In this document: in pieces, positions 31,013-40,729 of the stretch
Position numbering within the stretch: position 1 is the stretch's first letter
How the letters are laid out: the number at the start of each line of letters is the position of its first letter
NCBI RefSeq assembly: GCF_905120475.1
Contig: NZ_CAJHOE010000003.1
Span: forward strand, 1 to 64,000
Direction: 5' to 3'
DNA length: 64,000 bases
From: Campylobacter suis
Lineage (GTDB): Bacteria; Campylobacterota; Campylobacteria; Campylobacterales; Campylobacteraceae
Position numbers and translations under genes: made by a program
The notes under the pieces: generated by a model
What the model saw: only the letters and a program-made list of their open reading frames with translations
What the model was told of the DNA's origin: nothing
The model's database searches: none

Positions 31013-31501
31013 ATGGACAAAAAACTAAAAGTAATGGTCATACAAGGTCCAAATATAAATATGCTAGGCACAAGGGAAGTTCAAATTTATGGTGCCATGA
31101 GCATGGAAGATATTCATAAGCAAATGAAGCTAGTGGCTGATCAAAACGATGTTGAGATCGAGTTTTTTCAAAGTAACTTTGAGGGCGAGATAGTTGATAA
31201 AATTCAAGAGTGCCTAGGCGATGCAGATGGCATCATTATCAACCCAGCTGCTTATACACACACATCTATTGCTATCCGTGACGCATTAACAGCTGTTGCT
31301 TTGCCAAGCATTGAAGTGCATATTAGCAACATTCATCGTCGCGAAGAGTTTCGTCAAAAAAGCCTTATAGCCCCTGTGGTTCAGGGTCAAATAGTTGGTT
31401 TTGGACCATTTGGATACCATCTTGCGATGATTTCTATGTTGCAAAATTTTGAGCAGATAAAAGCATACAAAGCTGCGCAGGCACAAGGACAAAATGACTA
31501 A
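31013..31501 (+). CDS. aroQ: 3-dehydroquinate dehydratase, type II
   Basis: A 162-aa dodecameric-type enzyme that dehydrates 3-dehydroquinate in the shikimate pathway. [11 protein letters not shown] carries the flexible active-site loop, and [17 protein letters not shown] and [14 protein letters not shown] contain the catalytic His and substrate-binding residues. AAGGAG precedes the ATG. First gene of a long operon that continues into folate and flagellar genes, as around Cj0066c-Cj0059c. Confidence 0.97.
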   Translation: MDKKLKVMVIQGPNINMLGTREVQIYGAMSMEDIHKQMKLVADQNDVEIEFFQSNFEGEIVDKIQECLGDADGIIINPAAYTHTSIAIRDALTAVALPSIEVHISNIHRREEFRQKSLIAPVVQGQIVGFGPFGYHLAMISMLQNFEQIKAYKAAQAQGQND

Positions 31502-32522
31502 TTATATCCTAAGGGGCGAAAATGCACTCTATTTTGAGTGCGGATATAGTTGTGATAATGCGATATTTTTGTCTATAAATGGTAAGAAATTTTTCTTAAC
31601 TGATGCACGCTATGCTTTAGAGGCAAAAGAGTGCGTTTATGCTGATGTGAGCGTTATAGAGCTATCTCGCTCACTGGTGGCTGAGACTAGGCTTTTGCTT
31701 AGAAAGTTAAAGCCAAAAAGCCTAGTTTATGACCCTTATGATTTTAGCGTGGCAACATTTGATATGCTAAGCCAAAAACTTGGTCTAATTTTTAAGCCAA
31801 AAGCAAATTTTTCGCAACTAAAACGAATCATAAAAAGCCCTGAAGAGATTAAAATTTTAAAACAGGCAAGCGAGTTTGGAGCTGCTTGTTTTGATGAATT
31901 TGCTGATTTTGTGAGGCAAAAGGGCGAAGGCATGAGTGAGAGAGAGTTGCATTATAATGCAGAGCTCATTTTTAGACAAAAAAATAGGCTAGGACTTAGC
32001 TTTAGTCCTATCGTAGCCATAAACGAAAATGCAGCAAAGGTTCATGCTTTACCTAGTGAAAAGAGACTAAAAAAGGGAGATTTATTACTTTTGGATGCTG
32101 GCGTAAGATATAAAAATTATTGCTCAGATAGAACAAGAACGGCTTGTTTTAATGAGAGTTTTAATTTTTTAAAAGAGCAAAATTTTACAAACTCTCGCCA
32201 ACAAGAAATTTATGAAGTCGTCTTAAATGCACAAAAAGCAGCACTTAATGCCATAAAACCTGGCATAATGGCATGTGAAGTAGATAAGGCCGCAAGAGAT
32301 GTGATAAAAAAATCTGGCTATGAAAAAGAGTTTATCCACTCAACTGGTCATGGTGTAGGCATAGATATACATGAACTTCCAGTTATAAACTCAAAGAGCA
32401 AGACTATCTTGAAAGAAGGTATGGTTTTTAGTGTTGAGCCGGGTATTTATATCCCAAATGAGTTTGGGGTACGCATAGAGGATGTTGTTGTTGTAAGGGA
32501 AAAAGGGGCTGAAATTTTATGA
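31494..32522 (+). CDS. M24 family aminopeptidase (Xaa-Pro peptidase type)
   Basis: A 342-aa metallopeptidase of the pita-bread fold. An N-terminal creatinase-like domain (1-115) precedes the catalytic domain with dinuclear metal ligands: the Asp residues in [16 protein letters not shown], His in [12 protein letters not shown], and Glu in EPGIY and RIED. It cleaves N-terminal Xaa-Pro bonds in related enzymes. Overlaps aroQ by 8 nt and folK by 4 nt. Confidence 0.9.
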   Translation: MTNYILRGENALYFECGYSCDNAIFLSINGKKFFLTDARYALEAKECVYADVSVIELSRSLVAETRLLLRKLKPKSLVYDPYDFSVATFDMLSQKLGLIFKPKANFSQLKRIIKSPEEIKILKQASEFGAACFDEFADFVRQKGEGMSERELHYNAELIFRQKNRLGLSFSPIVAINENAAKVHALPSEKRLKKGDLLLLDAGVRYKNYCSDRTRTACFNESFNFLKEQNFTNSRQQEIYEVVLNAQKAALNAIKPGIMACEVDKAARDVIKKSGYEKEFIHSTGHGVGIDIHELPVINSKSKTILKEGMVFSVEPGIYIPNEFGVRIEDVVVVREKGAEIL

Positions 32523-33001
32523 AGCTAGTTGGGGCAAGAAGGCTTATAAGAAGTAAGCTTTGTCCTAGTTTTTTTGGTTTTAAAAATGAGTTTAAAAACT
32601 TAGCCATCATAGGGCTTGGTGGCAATATAGGAGATAGTGCAGCTAGGTTTGATAGATTTTTAAGAGCGCTAAAAAAAGATAGGCGAATTTGGCTTGTTGA
32701 AAGCTCGCCGATACTTATAAATGTGGCGTTTGGATACGAAGAGCAAGATGATTTTAGCAACGCTGTTATAAGCTTGCAAACTAGCATGGGTGCTAGTGAG
32801 CTTTTAAGAGTATTGCAGTATTATGAGATAAAGTTTAAGCGTGAGCGTAGCTTTAAAAATGCTCCTAGAACGCTTGATCTTGATATTTTGTATATGGATA
32901 AAAAGGTGCGAAGGAGCAAGCGACTTTGTGTTCCGCATAGCGGAGTAAGCAAGCGACTTAGCGTGATAGTTCCGATGGGGCTTTTAAGGAGTATTGGCTG
33001 A
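32519..33001 (+). CDS. folK: 2-amino-4-hydroxy-6-hydroxymethyldihydropteridine pyrophosphokinase
   Basis: HPPK, which transfers pyrophosphate to the pterin before dihydropteroate formation in folate synthesis. In the 160-aa protein GLGGNIGD matches the N-terminal substrate loop, and APRTLDLDILY the FolK signature, with the two metal-binding Asp. About 35 residues precede the usual start of the fold, so a later start is possible. Overlaps its neighbours on both sides. Confidence 0.92.
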   Translation: MKLVGARRLIRSKLCPSFFGFKNEFKNLAIIGLGGNIGDSAARFDRFLRALKKDRRIWLVESSPILINVAFGYEEQDDFSNAVISLQTSMGASELLRVLQYYEIKFKRERSFKNAPRTLDLDILYMDKKVRRSKRLCVPHSGVSKRLSVIVPMGLLRSIG

Positions 33002-34311
33002 TGGCAACAAAGATGTATGCATTTACTGGCGAGAGCGCTATGGAAGCGCTTAAAAAAGCGCGTGAGCAGTGTGGAGAGCGAGCTACACTTGTAACGACAA
33101 AGCAAATTCAAGCAAGAAGCATAAATAAAAAGCCGATATTTGAAATTTTAGTTAGTGTTGATGAGCCTGATGAGGCACCAAAGCCTACTCCAAACCCAAA
33201 AATACGCGAGTATGAAACATATTCAAAGTCAAAGCAGAAAAAATTTAACATCACAGAAGCACCAGCAAAAAGCCAAAAAGATGAAAATGAAGATGTGCTT
33301 TTAAATTTCTCAAAAGCTGCAAAGCAGATGAGCGAAATTTCAACCACTCAAGTTGTTGCCGAGCCAAAAACAAGCGAGCAAACAGCAGGGGTAAATCGCA
33401 AGATAGATGATGTTGCAAAGCAGGTAAATGCGCTAAATGACAAGCTTAGCCTTATAACGGATATGATGTGGGACGAAAGAGCAAGTAGCCGTAACAACCT
33501 AGCCATACCGCCTGAGTTTGCAAGTATCTATAAGGCCGCAGCTGCTAGTGGCATGAAAAGCGAACATCTTGAAGCTATTATGACAACTACTATGCAAAAT
33601 TTACCTGCAGCCATGAAGGCAAATCCAAGTGCGGTAAAGCGATATTTTTACTCACTTTTGCGAAATATGCTGCCTTGCAGAAAAGAACAAGATGGCAGAA
33701 AACAACGCATTATGATGCTCGTGGGTCCTACTGGTGTTGGCAAGACGACCACACTTGCAAAGCTTGCTGCACGCTTTGCATATAGTGGTGAAAAGCGCTA
33801 TAAAGTAGGTATCATAACGCTTGATACTTATCGTATAGGTGCGGTTGAGCAACTATTTCAATACGCAAAGATGATGAAGCTACCTATACTTGATGTTATA
33901 GAGGTTGATGAGTTTAAAAATGCGATAAAAACATTAAGCCACTGCGACATCATACTTGTTGATACGACGGGAAATTCACAATACGATAAAGAAAAACTAA
34001 ATAGACTTGATGGCTTTTTGCGTAATAGCGGAGCTCAGATAGATGTAAATTTAGTCCTTTCGGCTGGCTCAAAAGTTGAAGATCTGATAGAAATTTATAA
34101 TGGATTTAGCTTTCTTGATATAGACACTCTAATCATAACAAAATTTGATGAAACTAAAATTTTTGGCAATGTATTTTCTTTGATCTATGAGACCAATACT
34201 CCAGTTAGCTATTTTTGCGTAGGGCAAGAGGTACCTGATGACTTGGTTGAGGCAAAGAGTGAATTTTTAGTAGAATGCGTGCTTGATGGCTATAAAAGGG
34301 GCGAGCGATGA
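33001..34311 (+). CDS. flhF: Flagellar biosynthesis GTPase FlhF
   Basis: A 436-aa SRP-family GTPase. A divergent basic N-terminal region is followed by the NG domain with P-loop GPTGVGKTTTLAKLA, DTYRIGAVEQL and DTTGNS. FlhF sets polar flagellar placement and in C. jejuni is needed for sigma-54-dependent flagellar gene expression. One-base overlap with folK, 4 nt with flhG. Confidence 0.96.
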   Translation: MATKMYAFTGESAMEALKKAREQCGERATLVTTKQIQARSINKKPIFEILVSVDEPDEAPKPTPNPKIREYETYSKSKQKKFNITEAPAKSQKDENEDVLLNFSKAAKQMSEISTTQVVAEPKTSEQTAGVNRKIDDVAKQVNALNDKLSLITDMMWDERASSRNNLAIPPEFASIYKAAAASGMKSEHLEAIMTTTMQNLPAAMKANPSAVKRYFYSLLRNMLPCRKEQDGRKQRIMMLVGPTGVGKTTTLAKLAARFAYSGEKRYKVGIITLDTYRIGAVEQLFQYAKMMKLPILDVIEVDEFKNAIKTLSHCDIILVDTTGNSQYDKEKLNRLDGFLRNSGAQIDVNLVLSAGSKVEDLIEIYNGFSFLDIDTLIITKFDETKIFGNVFSLIYETNTPVSYFCVGQEVPDDLVEAKSEFLVECVLDGYKRGER

Positions 34312-35174
34312 TAACGCAAGCTAGCAAACTTAAAAATCTGGTCACAAACGCTCATGGGCAAAAGCATACCCATTTTATCGCTATTACGAGTGGAAAAGGT
34401 GGTGTTGGCAAAAGTACTATAAGCGCAAATTTGGCAAATTTACTAGCAAAAGATGGTTATAAGGTCGCGCTTCTTGATGCTGATATCGGGCTTGCGAATT
34501 TAGATGTTATATTAAATGTAAAAATGGGCAAAAACTTACTTCATGTCTTAAAGGGCGAGTGTGCGTTAAAGGATATTTTGATAGAAGTTGGTCAGAATTT
34601 AACGCTTATACCTGGCGAAAGTGGAGATGAGATACTAAAGTTTAATAATCAATTTTTATATGAGCGTTTTTTGCAAGAGGCTAGTACGCTTGATGAGCTT
34701 GACTTTATGATAATAGACACAGGCGCTGGTATAGGCGGCAGTACGCAGATGTTTTTAGAGGCTGCTGATGAGGTTGTAGTGGTTACCGTGCCAGATCCAG
34801 CGAGTATAACTGATGCTTACGCTGTCATAAAGATAGTTTCTAGATTTAAGCAAAATCCTCTAATGCTTTTTAATATGGTAAAAAATGGCGCAGAAGCAAC
34901 TAGAATTTTTGAAAATATCAAGCGTGTTGCCGCCGCAAATATTGGCGGTGGGTTAAGCCTTGAGATGATAGGCTATTTAAGCGCAACGACGGCTATTCAA
35001 AAAAGTATAAAACAAAGAACTTTATTTACAAATGACGCGCCATACAGCACTCAAACAAATGAACTTAGAGAGATTGCTTCTAGTTTGCTGTATAGATTGG
35101 AACGAAAAGTGCTTACAAATAATCACAATGGCAGTTTTACTGGATTTTTCAAGCGATTGATTGAGAATTTTTAG
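34308..35174 (+). CDS. flhG: Flagellar number regulator FlhG (MinD-like ATPase)
   Basis: A 288-aa ParA/MinD-family ATPase. The deviant Walker A GKGGVGKST lies near residue 31, with DADIGLANLD and IIDTGAGIG as switch regions. FlhG limits flagellar number with FlhF; in C. jejuni it also influences division-site placement. The C-terminal amphipathic helix region (GSFTGFFKRLIENF) fits membrane targeting, as in MinD. Follows flhF with a 4-nt overlap. Confidence 0.96.
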   Translation: MITQASKLKNLVTNAHGQKHTHFIAITSGKGGVGKSTISANLANLLAKDGYKVALLDADIGLANLDVILNVKMGKNLLHVLKGECALKDILIEVGQNLTLIPGESGDEILKFNNQFLYERFLQEASTLDELDFMIIDTGAGIGGSTQMFLEAADEVVVVTVPDPASITDAYAVIKIVSRFKQNPLMLFNMVKNGAEATRIFENIKRVAAANIGGGLSLEMIGYLSATTAIQKSIKQRTLFTNDAPYSTQTNELREIASSLLYRLERKVLTNNHNGSFTGFFKRLIENF

Positions 35175-35189
35175 GTAATTGGAGAAATT

Positions 35190-35534
35190 TTGAGAGCAGA
35201 AAACTATATCGCATTTTTCACTGTTTGCGGCTTTTTCGTAGGGCTTGTATTTACCGTGCTTAGGGCGCATGATCCTATTGATATGATGCTTTATACTATA
35301 CTTATAACATTTTTCTTCTACCTTGTGATTCATATTATTATAATGAATTATGTTGATATTCGTCAGCATATCAAGCTATTTTTTGATAAGGACAGGCACG
35401 AGGATGTGGCTGATTATCTCTTAACAGAGCTTGCTATACGAGAAAAGCGCATGGAAAATTTAATTATCAAAGCGACTGAGAAAAAGTCCGAAAAGTCAGG
35501 TAAAGATGCACGAGTTAAAGCAAAAGCAGCTTAA
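35190..35534 (+). CDS. Small two-helix membrane protein (Cj0062c-like position)
   Basis: A 114-aa protein with two predicted transmembrane helices (about residues 6-25 and 36-57) and a charged Lys/Glu-rich C-terminus. It starts with TTG after GGAGA. Its place between flhG and fliA matches Cj0062c in C. jejuni, a conserved gene of unknown role. The end overlaps fliA by 29 nt, so synthesis is probably coupled with sigma-28. A link to flagella is inferred from context only. Confidence 0.8.
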   Translation: MRAENYIAFFTVCGFFVGLVFTVLRAHDPIDMMLYTILITFFFYLVIHIIIMNYVDIRQHIKLFFDKDRHEDVADYLLTELAIREKRMENLIIKATEKKSEKSGKDARVKAKAA

Positions 35535-36210
35535 CGCCTACCAAAGTGCGATAAAAAAAGAGCAAGATGATGTCGTAGTGGCTTATCTGCCAGCTGTTCG
35601 CGCTATGGCTTATAGGTTAAAAGAGCGCTTGCCATCTTCTGTTGATGCAAATGACCTTATAGGGTGTGGCGTTGAAGAGATGATAAAATTGTCTAGGAAA
35701 TACGACAAAGAGCAAAATGACTCATTTTGGGGCTATGCAAATAAAAGAGTTTACGGTGCGATGCTTGATTTTTTACGCTCTCTTGATGTTATGAGTAGGG
35801 CAAATAGAACGCTGATAAAAAATATAAATTCTGAGATAGATATCTATTTTAACGAATTTGAAGAAGAGCCAGAAGATGAGTATCTAGCAGAAAAGCTCGG
35901 CGAGGATGTGGATAAAATTCGTGATGCAAGAAGTGCTGGTGCCATTATAAATGTCTTACCGCTTGATGATCAGATGGCAGCATATGAAGATGAAAGCACA
36001 GAAGATAAGATAGAGCAAGAGGATCTGCTGGATAAGATAGAGGAAATTTTACAAAATTTTGAAAAGCGTGACCAGCTCGTGATACAGTTATATTATTATG
36101 AAGAGTTAAGTTTGAAAGAGATAAGCGAGATAATGCAAATTAGTGAGAGTAGGATTTCTCAAATTCATAAGCGTCTTTTGGGTCGTCTTCGAGATAGGTT
36201 AGGTGCTTAA
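35506..36210 (+). CDS. fliA: Flagellar sigma factor sigma-28 (FliA)
   Basis: A 234-aa sigma factor that directs late flagellar genes such as flagellin. Region 2 is seen in LIGCGVEEMIKLSRKYD and the nearby WGYANKRVYGAMLDFLRS; region 4 is the C-terminal helix-turn-helix ELSLKEISEIMQISESRISQ. Overlaps the upstream membrane-protein gene by 29 nt and fliM by 1 nt. Confidence 0.96.
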   Translation: MHELKQKQLNAYQSAIKKEQDDVVVAYLPAVRAMAYRLKERLPSSVDANDLIGCGVEEMIKLSRKYDKEQNDSFWGYANKRVYGAMLDFLRSLDVMSRANRTLIKNINSEIDIYFNEFEEEPEDEYLAEKLGEDVDKIRDARSAGAIINVLPLDDQMAAYEDESTEDKIEQEDLLDKIEEILQNFEKRDQLVIQLYYYEELSLKEISEIMQISESRISQIHKRLLGRLRDRLGA

Positions 36211-37307
36211 TGGCAGATATTTTATCGCAAGAAGAGATAGACGCGCTACTTGAGGTTGTAGATGAAGGCAGTGATGCTGATGACATAAGCTTGCCTGAGC
36301 GCGAACAAAAGGATGAGCGCCAGATAATAATCTATGACTTTAAGCGCCCAAACCGCGTTAGCAAAGAGCAGCTTCGTGCTATAAAAGGCATACATGATAA
36401 GCTTGCGCGAAACCTTGCCTCTCAAATTTCGAGCGTTATGAGAAGTATCGTTGAAATTCGCTTACATTCAGTCGATCAGATGACTTATGGCGAGTTTTTG
36501 ATGAGCCTTCCAAGCCCAACTAGCTTTAATGTCTTTTCTATAAAACCACTCGATGGAAACTGTGTTTTGGAGATAAACCCAAGTATCGCATTTCCCATGA
36601 TAGATCGTTTGCTTGGTGGAACGGGTGAAAATTTTGAGACAAGCAGAGAGCTAACCGACATTGAGGTAAATTTGCTTGATGCTGTGCTTAGGATGATAAT
36701 GCAGCGTCTAAAAGATAGCTGGAACACAGTAACTGATATGTATCCAAATGTCGAAGCCAAAGAGAGCAGCCCAAATGTCGTTCAGATAGTTAGCCAAAAC
36801 GAGATAGTTATAATGGTTGTTATGGAGATTATCGTTGGCAATTCAAGCGGCATGATAAATATTTGTTACCCAGTTATCTATCTTGAGCCGATTTTAAGCC
36901 GTCTTGCAAACCGAGACATAATGCTTGGCGAAACGAGCGCAAAAAAGAGCCGAAATAAAGAGCTAAAAACACTTATCGGTAGAGCTGAAATTTTATATGA
37001 AGCCATACTTGGCAAGGCTGTTATAAGTGTCGATGAGTTTTTAAATTTAAAAGAGGGCGATATATTAAGGCTTGATAGAGGGGCTGATGATAAAGCCATC
37101 GTCTCCATAGATAAAAAAGAGGTATTTTTAGCTGAGGTCGGACTTCACAGATTTAGAAAATCTATAAAAATAGAACAGCTCATTAAGTCTGATAAAGATG
37201 AGATAAAACACATACTAGAGCGCTACGAAGAGGAGCGTAAGGCAAAACTCGTAGCCTATGAGCATGAAGAACAAATGCAAGAAGAGAGTGATGAATATGA
37301 TGAATAA
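36210..37307 (+). CDS. fliM: Flagellar motor switch protein FliM
   Basis: A 365-aa C-ring protein. The N-terminus DILSQEEIDALLEVV is the CheY-P-binding motif; the middle CheC-like domain contains DRLLGGTGE and the C-terminal SpoA domain binds FliN/FliY. The acidic tail is Glu-rich. ATG overlaps the fliA stop (TAATG). Confidence 0.97.
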   Translation: MADILSQEEIDALLEVVDEGSDADDISLPEREQKDERQIIIYDFKRPNRVSKEQLRAIKGIHDKLARNLASQISSVMRSIVEIRLHSVDQMTYGEFLMSLPSPTSFNVFSIKPLDGNCVLEINPSIAFPMIDRLLGGTGENFETSRELTDIEVNLLDAVLRMIMQRLKDSWNTVTDMYPNVEAKESSPNVVQIVSQNEIVIMVVMEIIVGNSSGMINICYPVIYLEPILSRLANRDIMLGETSAKKSRNKELKTLIGRAEILYEAILGKAVISVDEFLNLKEGDILRLDRGADDKAIVSIDKKEVFLAEVGLHRFRKSIKIEQLIKSDKDEIKHILERYEEERKAKLVAYEHEEQMQEESDEYDE

Positions 37308-38148
37308 TTTTTTTAATATCTTTGTTAGCGAGCTTAAAGCTACTATCGAGGGTCTTACGGGTAGAGCTCCTGAAGTTAGCGAACGAAACGACTATGAGGC
37401 TGGCGCACAAGAGGGCATAAAACCACCAGTTGTTGTGGCAAATGTCGCTATAAAAGGTGATGTGAATGCAAAGGCACTGCTTGTTGTTACCCCTGTTTTA
37501 GTAAGTGCGGTTAGTGAATGGATGATGGGCGAAGAGGAAATTTCGCATAATGAAAATTTGGGTGCTGATGAGCTTGATGCGGCAAAGGAGATATTTTCAA
37601 ATTTACTTGGTGCTTTTAATACATCTTTAGGCGCACAAAAAGAGCTACCAAAAATGAGCTTTGAAGTGGTTGGTGTGAGCTTTCTTGATGCTGACTCTTC
37701 GCTAGATCTTAGCTCGTATGAGAAGCTATTTTTATTTAATGTCTCTCTTGATAGCATTAGTGAAAGTATCGCATTCGTGGCTGAGAGGACTTTTCTTTCC
37801 GCTTTTGAGCCAAAACAAGAGGGCTTAGACTCATCAAAAGAGAGTGTGCAAACTAGTTCAAAGAGTGAATTTAGTGCTGAAGAGATGCGAAATATAAATC
37901 TCATAATGGATGTCAGGCTGCCTATACGCGTTCGTATCGGTTCAAAAAGAATGCTTTTAAAAGATGTTTTGACTATGGACATAGGATCTGTTATCGAGCT
38001 AAACCAGCTTGCAAACGATCCACTTGAAATTTTAATCGGCGATAAGGTTATAGCCGTTGGCGAAGTGGTCATCGTTGATGGAAATTTTGGTATACAAATA
38101 ACTCAGATCGGCTCAAAAAGAGAGCGATTAGAGCAGTTAAAGGGCTAA
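37297..38148 (+). CDS. fliY: Flagellar motor switch protein FliY
   Basis: A protein of about 283 aa. The N-terminal half resembles a CheC-type domain (LGADELDAAKEIFSNLLGAF), and the C-terminal SpoA domain (LIMDVRLPIRVRIGSKRMLLKDVLTMDIGS) is FliN-like. In Campylobacterota FliY works with FliN and FliM in the C-ring. The start at 37297 (MMNNFF) is chosen over 37258, which would sit deep in fliM; 37300 is also possible. It overlaps fliM by 11 nt. Confidence 0.95.
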   Translation: MMNNFFNIFVSELKATIEGLTGRAPEVSERNDYEAGAQEGIKPPVVVANVAIKGDVNAKALLVVTPVLVSAVSEWMMGEEEISHNENLGADELDAAKEIFSNLLGAFNTSLGAQKELPKMSFEVVGVSFLDADSSLDLSSYEKLFLFNVSLDSISESIAFVAERTFLSAFEPKQEGLDSSKESVQTSSKSEFSAEEMRNINLIMDVRLPIRVRIGSKRMLLKDVLTMDIGSVIELNQLANDPLEILIGDKVIAVGEVVIVDGNFGIQITQIGSKRERLEQLKG

Positions 38149-38151
38149 AAT

Positions 38152-38736
38152 TTGCAGTTTTTGGAGGAATTTAGAAGTTTTAGGCAGGCTGCAAATTTTG
38201 AAAATAAAGCTGTAACACTTTTTGGCTCAGCTAGGCTTGAGTTTGATAGTTTTCACTGCCAAAAGGCTCGTGAAGTTGCAAAAAAGCTTAGCGAAAACGG
38301 CATAGCGGTGCTTACTGGCGGAGGAGATGGTGTAATGGGTGCGGCAAATATGGGCGCAAGCGAAGGCGGTGCACCAAGTGTGGCTTTTAACATACGGCTA
38401 CCATTTGAGCAAGCCACAAATCCTTATGCGACTCACTCGTTTTTATTTACAAATTTTTCTCCTCGAAAATTTGCACTTATAGAGCGTTCAGTGGCTTTTG
38501 TTGTTTTTGCTGGAGGTTTTGGGACTCTTGATGAGCTTTTTGAGGTACTAGTACTTGTGCAAACCGGCATGAAAGATGCAAAAATTTTTCTTGTTGGCGA
38601 GCAGTTTTGGAAGCCATTGGATGAGTTTATAAAAACTACTTTAATAGATGAAAAATTGATCAGCAAAGATGATGTGAAATTTTATACTATCACCGATGAT
38701 GTCGAGCTTATAGTGAGTGAAATTTTGCGTATTTAA
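38152..38736 (+). CDS. LOG family protein (TIGR00730 type)
   Basis: A 194-aa Rossmann-fold protein with GGGDGVMGAANMGASEGG and FAGGFGTLDELFE, the latter close to the PGGxGTxxE motif of LOG phosphoribohydrolases, with the first Pro replaced by Ala. Family members release adenine-type bases from nucleoside monophosphates; substrate here unknown. TTG start, 3 nt after fliY, so probably in the same operon. Confidence 0.85.
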   Translation: MQFLEEFRSFRQAANFENKAVTLFGSARLEFDSFHCQKAREVAKKLSENGIAVLTGGGDGVMGAANMGASEGGAPSVAFNIRLPFEQATNPYATHSFLFTNFSPRKFALIERSVAFVVFAGGFGTLDELFEVLVLVQTGMKDAKIFLVGEQFWKPLDEFIKTTLIDEKLISKDDVKFYTITDDVELIVSEILRI

Positions 38737-38779
38737 AATTTAAAGATATAATTTGTCCTTTTTTTACGAAGGATTTACG

Positions 38780-39799
38780 ATGAAGATAATGGTAGCATTA
38801 AGTGGTGGTGTTGATAGCACTATGACCGCAAAAATTTTACAAGAGCAAGGGCATGAGATAGAGGGTTGCTATATGAAGCTACACTCAAAGCCTGGTTATC
38901 ACGAAGAGAATATACGCAAAGTAAAAAAGGTTGGCGAATATCTTGGGATAAAAGTTCATATCCTTGATTTGCAAGATAAATTTAATGAATTTGTATATGA
39001 CCCATTTGTAAAATTTTATAAAGAGGGTATCACTCCAAACCCATGTGCGCTTTGCAACCGATTTATAAAGCTTGGAGCACTCTTAAATTTTGCCAAAGAG
39101 CAGGGTTGTCAAAAGCTTGCTACTGGACACTATGTACAAATAATCGATGGTTTTATAACATCTGCTGTTGACCCCAGTAAAGATCAAAGCTACTTTTTAG
39201 CACAGGTTCCAAAAGATGTCTTAAATGATATGATATTTCCGCTTGGCGATAAATTTAAAAAAGACATTAAAGAGATGGCAAAGGCTATACCTGTGCTAAG
39301 CGAGTTTGGTACCCAGGCTGAAAGTAGCGAAATTTGCTTTGTTGAAGATACTTATATACAAGTTTTACAAAAGCATTATGATACAAATTTGCCAGGAAAT
39401 GTTGTAGATAAAAACGGTAATGTTATAGGGCGTCATCAAGGATATATGCACTACACTATAGGCAAACGCCGTGGTTTTGAAGTTTTTGGAGCACACGATC
39501 CGCACTTTGTTTTAAAGATAGACGCAGCAAAAAATGAGATCGTAGTGGGCTCAAAAGATGACTTGAGTCAGCGTGAAGTTAAATTAAAAGATGTAAATAT
39601 GTTCATAGATGATATCCAGTTTGAATGCGAGGCTAAAATTCGCTACCGAAGCCCAAAAACTGGCGCTATTGTAAAAGTTAATAAGTCGGATAATACAGCG
39701 GTTTTAACACTTTATACAGCAGTTTTTGGTGTTGCGGCAGGTCAAATGTGTGTGATGTATGATGGCGATCGAGTGATAGCCAGCGGATTTATAGTATAG
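38780..39799 (+). CDS. mnmA: tRNA 2-thiouridylase MnmA
   Basis: A 339-aa ATP-dependent sulfurtransferase that thiolates U34 of Lys, Glu and Gln tRNAs. The PP-loop is ALSGGVDST; the catalytic Cys pair lies in NPCALCNR and SSEICFVED. The start is ATG 38780 with GAAGGA upstream; an earlier ATG at 38753 lacks a Shine-Dalgarno and adds unrelated residues. Follows the LOG gene. Confidence 0.96.
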   Translation: MKIMVALSGGVDSTMTAKILQEQGHEIEGCYMKLHSKPGYHEENIRKVKKVGEYLGIKVHILDLQDKFNEFVYDPFVKFYKEGITPNPCALCNRFIKLGALLNFAKEQGCQKLATGHYVQIIDGFITSAVDPSKDQSYFLAQVPKDVLNDMIFPLGDKFKKDIKEMAKAIPVLSEFGTQAESSEICFVEDTYIQVLQKHYDTNLPGNVVDKNGNVIGRHQGYMHYTIGKRRGFEVFGAHDPHFVLKIDAAKNEIVVGSKDDLSQREVKLKDVNMFIDDIQFECEAKIRYRSPKTGAIVKVNKSDNTAVLTLYTAVFGVAAGQMCVMYDGDRVIASGFIV

Positions 39800-39858
39800 C
39801 TTAAGCTTAAAATTTTTATAAAATCGCTAAAATGCTTTAAATTTTAAGGAGTAAAGCG

Positions 39859-40728
39859 ATGAGATGGCAAGATAGCAGACGAAGCTCAAATATTGAAGAT
39901 AGGCGTGCTGGTGGGGGATTTGGCTCAAGGTCTGGTCGTATCGGCTCACTTTTGCCAATCATCCGTTTTTTGCTAGGCTCAAATATCGGTCGTGTCGTAC
40001 TTGGTTTGGGTGTAGTAGCGTATTTTATGGGGTATAACCCGCTTGCTCTTTTAAACCTTGATACCTCACACCCCACAGCCAATATTCAGGCTACCCAAAA
40101 TGAACAAGAAAAGGAAAATTTTGCCTTTGTGTCCGCGGTCTTAGCTCAAACAGAAGATGTGTGGGGTAAAATTTTTCAAGAGCACGGAGCAACTTATTCG
40201 CAGCCAAATTTGGTTGTTTTTAGGGATCAAGTTAGAAGTGCTTGTGGATTTGCAAGCTCTCAGAGTGGACCATTTTATTGTCCAGCAGATCATAAAGTAT
40301 ATCTAGATCTTGGTTTTTTTGATGAGCTTGCCAAGGTGCATAAGGCTGATGGCGACTTTGCACAAGCTTATGTCATCGCTCATGAGATAGGTCATCATGT
40401 GCAAAATTTAAGCGGTACTTTGGATAGGATTAATAAACTTAAAGCACGCTCTAATAACGCTATCGAGCAAAATGCTCTTCAGGTTCGTGTTGAGCTTCAG
40501 GCTGATTGCTATGCTGGAATTTGGGCTAAGCATGTAAATTCTCGGCTTGAGGATGGCGATATTAATGAGGCTTTAAATGCCGCAAGTGCCATAGGCGATG
40601 ATACTTTACAACGAAAATTCCAAGGTCATGTAGTGCCTGACTCTTTTACTCATGGTAGTTCAAAACAACGTATGGAGTGGTTTAAAAAGGGCTTTTTAAG
40701 CGGTAAAATCGAGGCTTGTGCGTTTTAA
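39859..40728 (+). CDS. Neutral zinc metallopeptidase (YpfJ family)
   Basis: A 289-aa protein with one transmembrane helix (about residues 32-60) after a Ser/Arg/Gly-rich start, then an extracytoplasmic zinc-peptidase domain with AHEIGHH (HExxH) and a downstream Glu in VELQADCYAGIW as likely third ligand. Belongs to the putative neutral zinc metallopeptidase family (YpfJ/KPN_02809). Substrate unknown. Followed directly by a two-component system, so envelope stress is a reasonable guess only. Confidence 0.88.
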   Translation: MRWQDSRRSSNIEDRRAGGGFGSRSGRIGSLLPIIRFLLGSNIGRVVLGLGVVAYFMGYNPLALLNLDTSHPTANIQATQNEQEKENFAFVSAVLAQTEDVWGKIFQEHGATYSQPNLVVFRDQVRSACGFASSQSGPFYCPADHKVYLDLGFFDELAKVHKADGDFAQAYVIAHEIGHHVQNLSGTLDRINKLKARSNNAIEQNALQVRVELQADCYAGIWAKHVNSRLEDGDINEALNAASAIGDDTLQRKFQGHVVPDSFTHGSSKQRMEWFKKGFLSGKIEACAF

Positions 40729-40729
40729 G

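Noticed and set aside
37258-37296. Longer FliY start inside fliM
   Set aside because: No Shine-Dalgarno and no similarity of the extra residues to FliY; 37297 or 37300 fits the family N-terminus.
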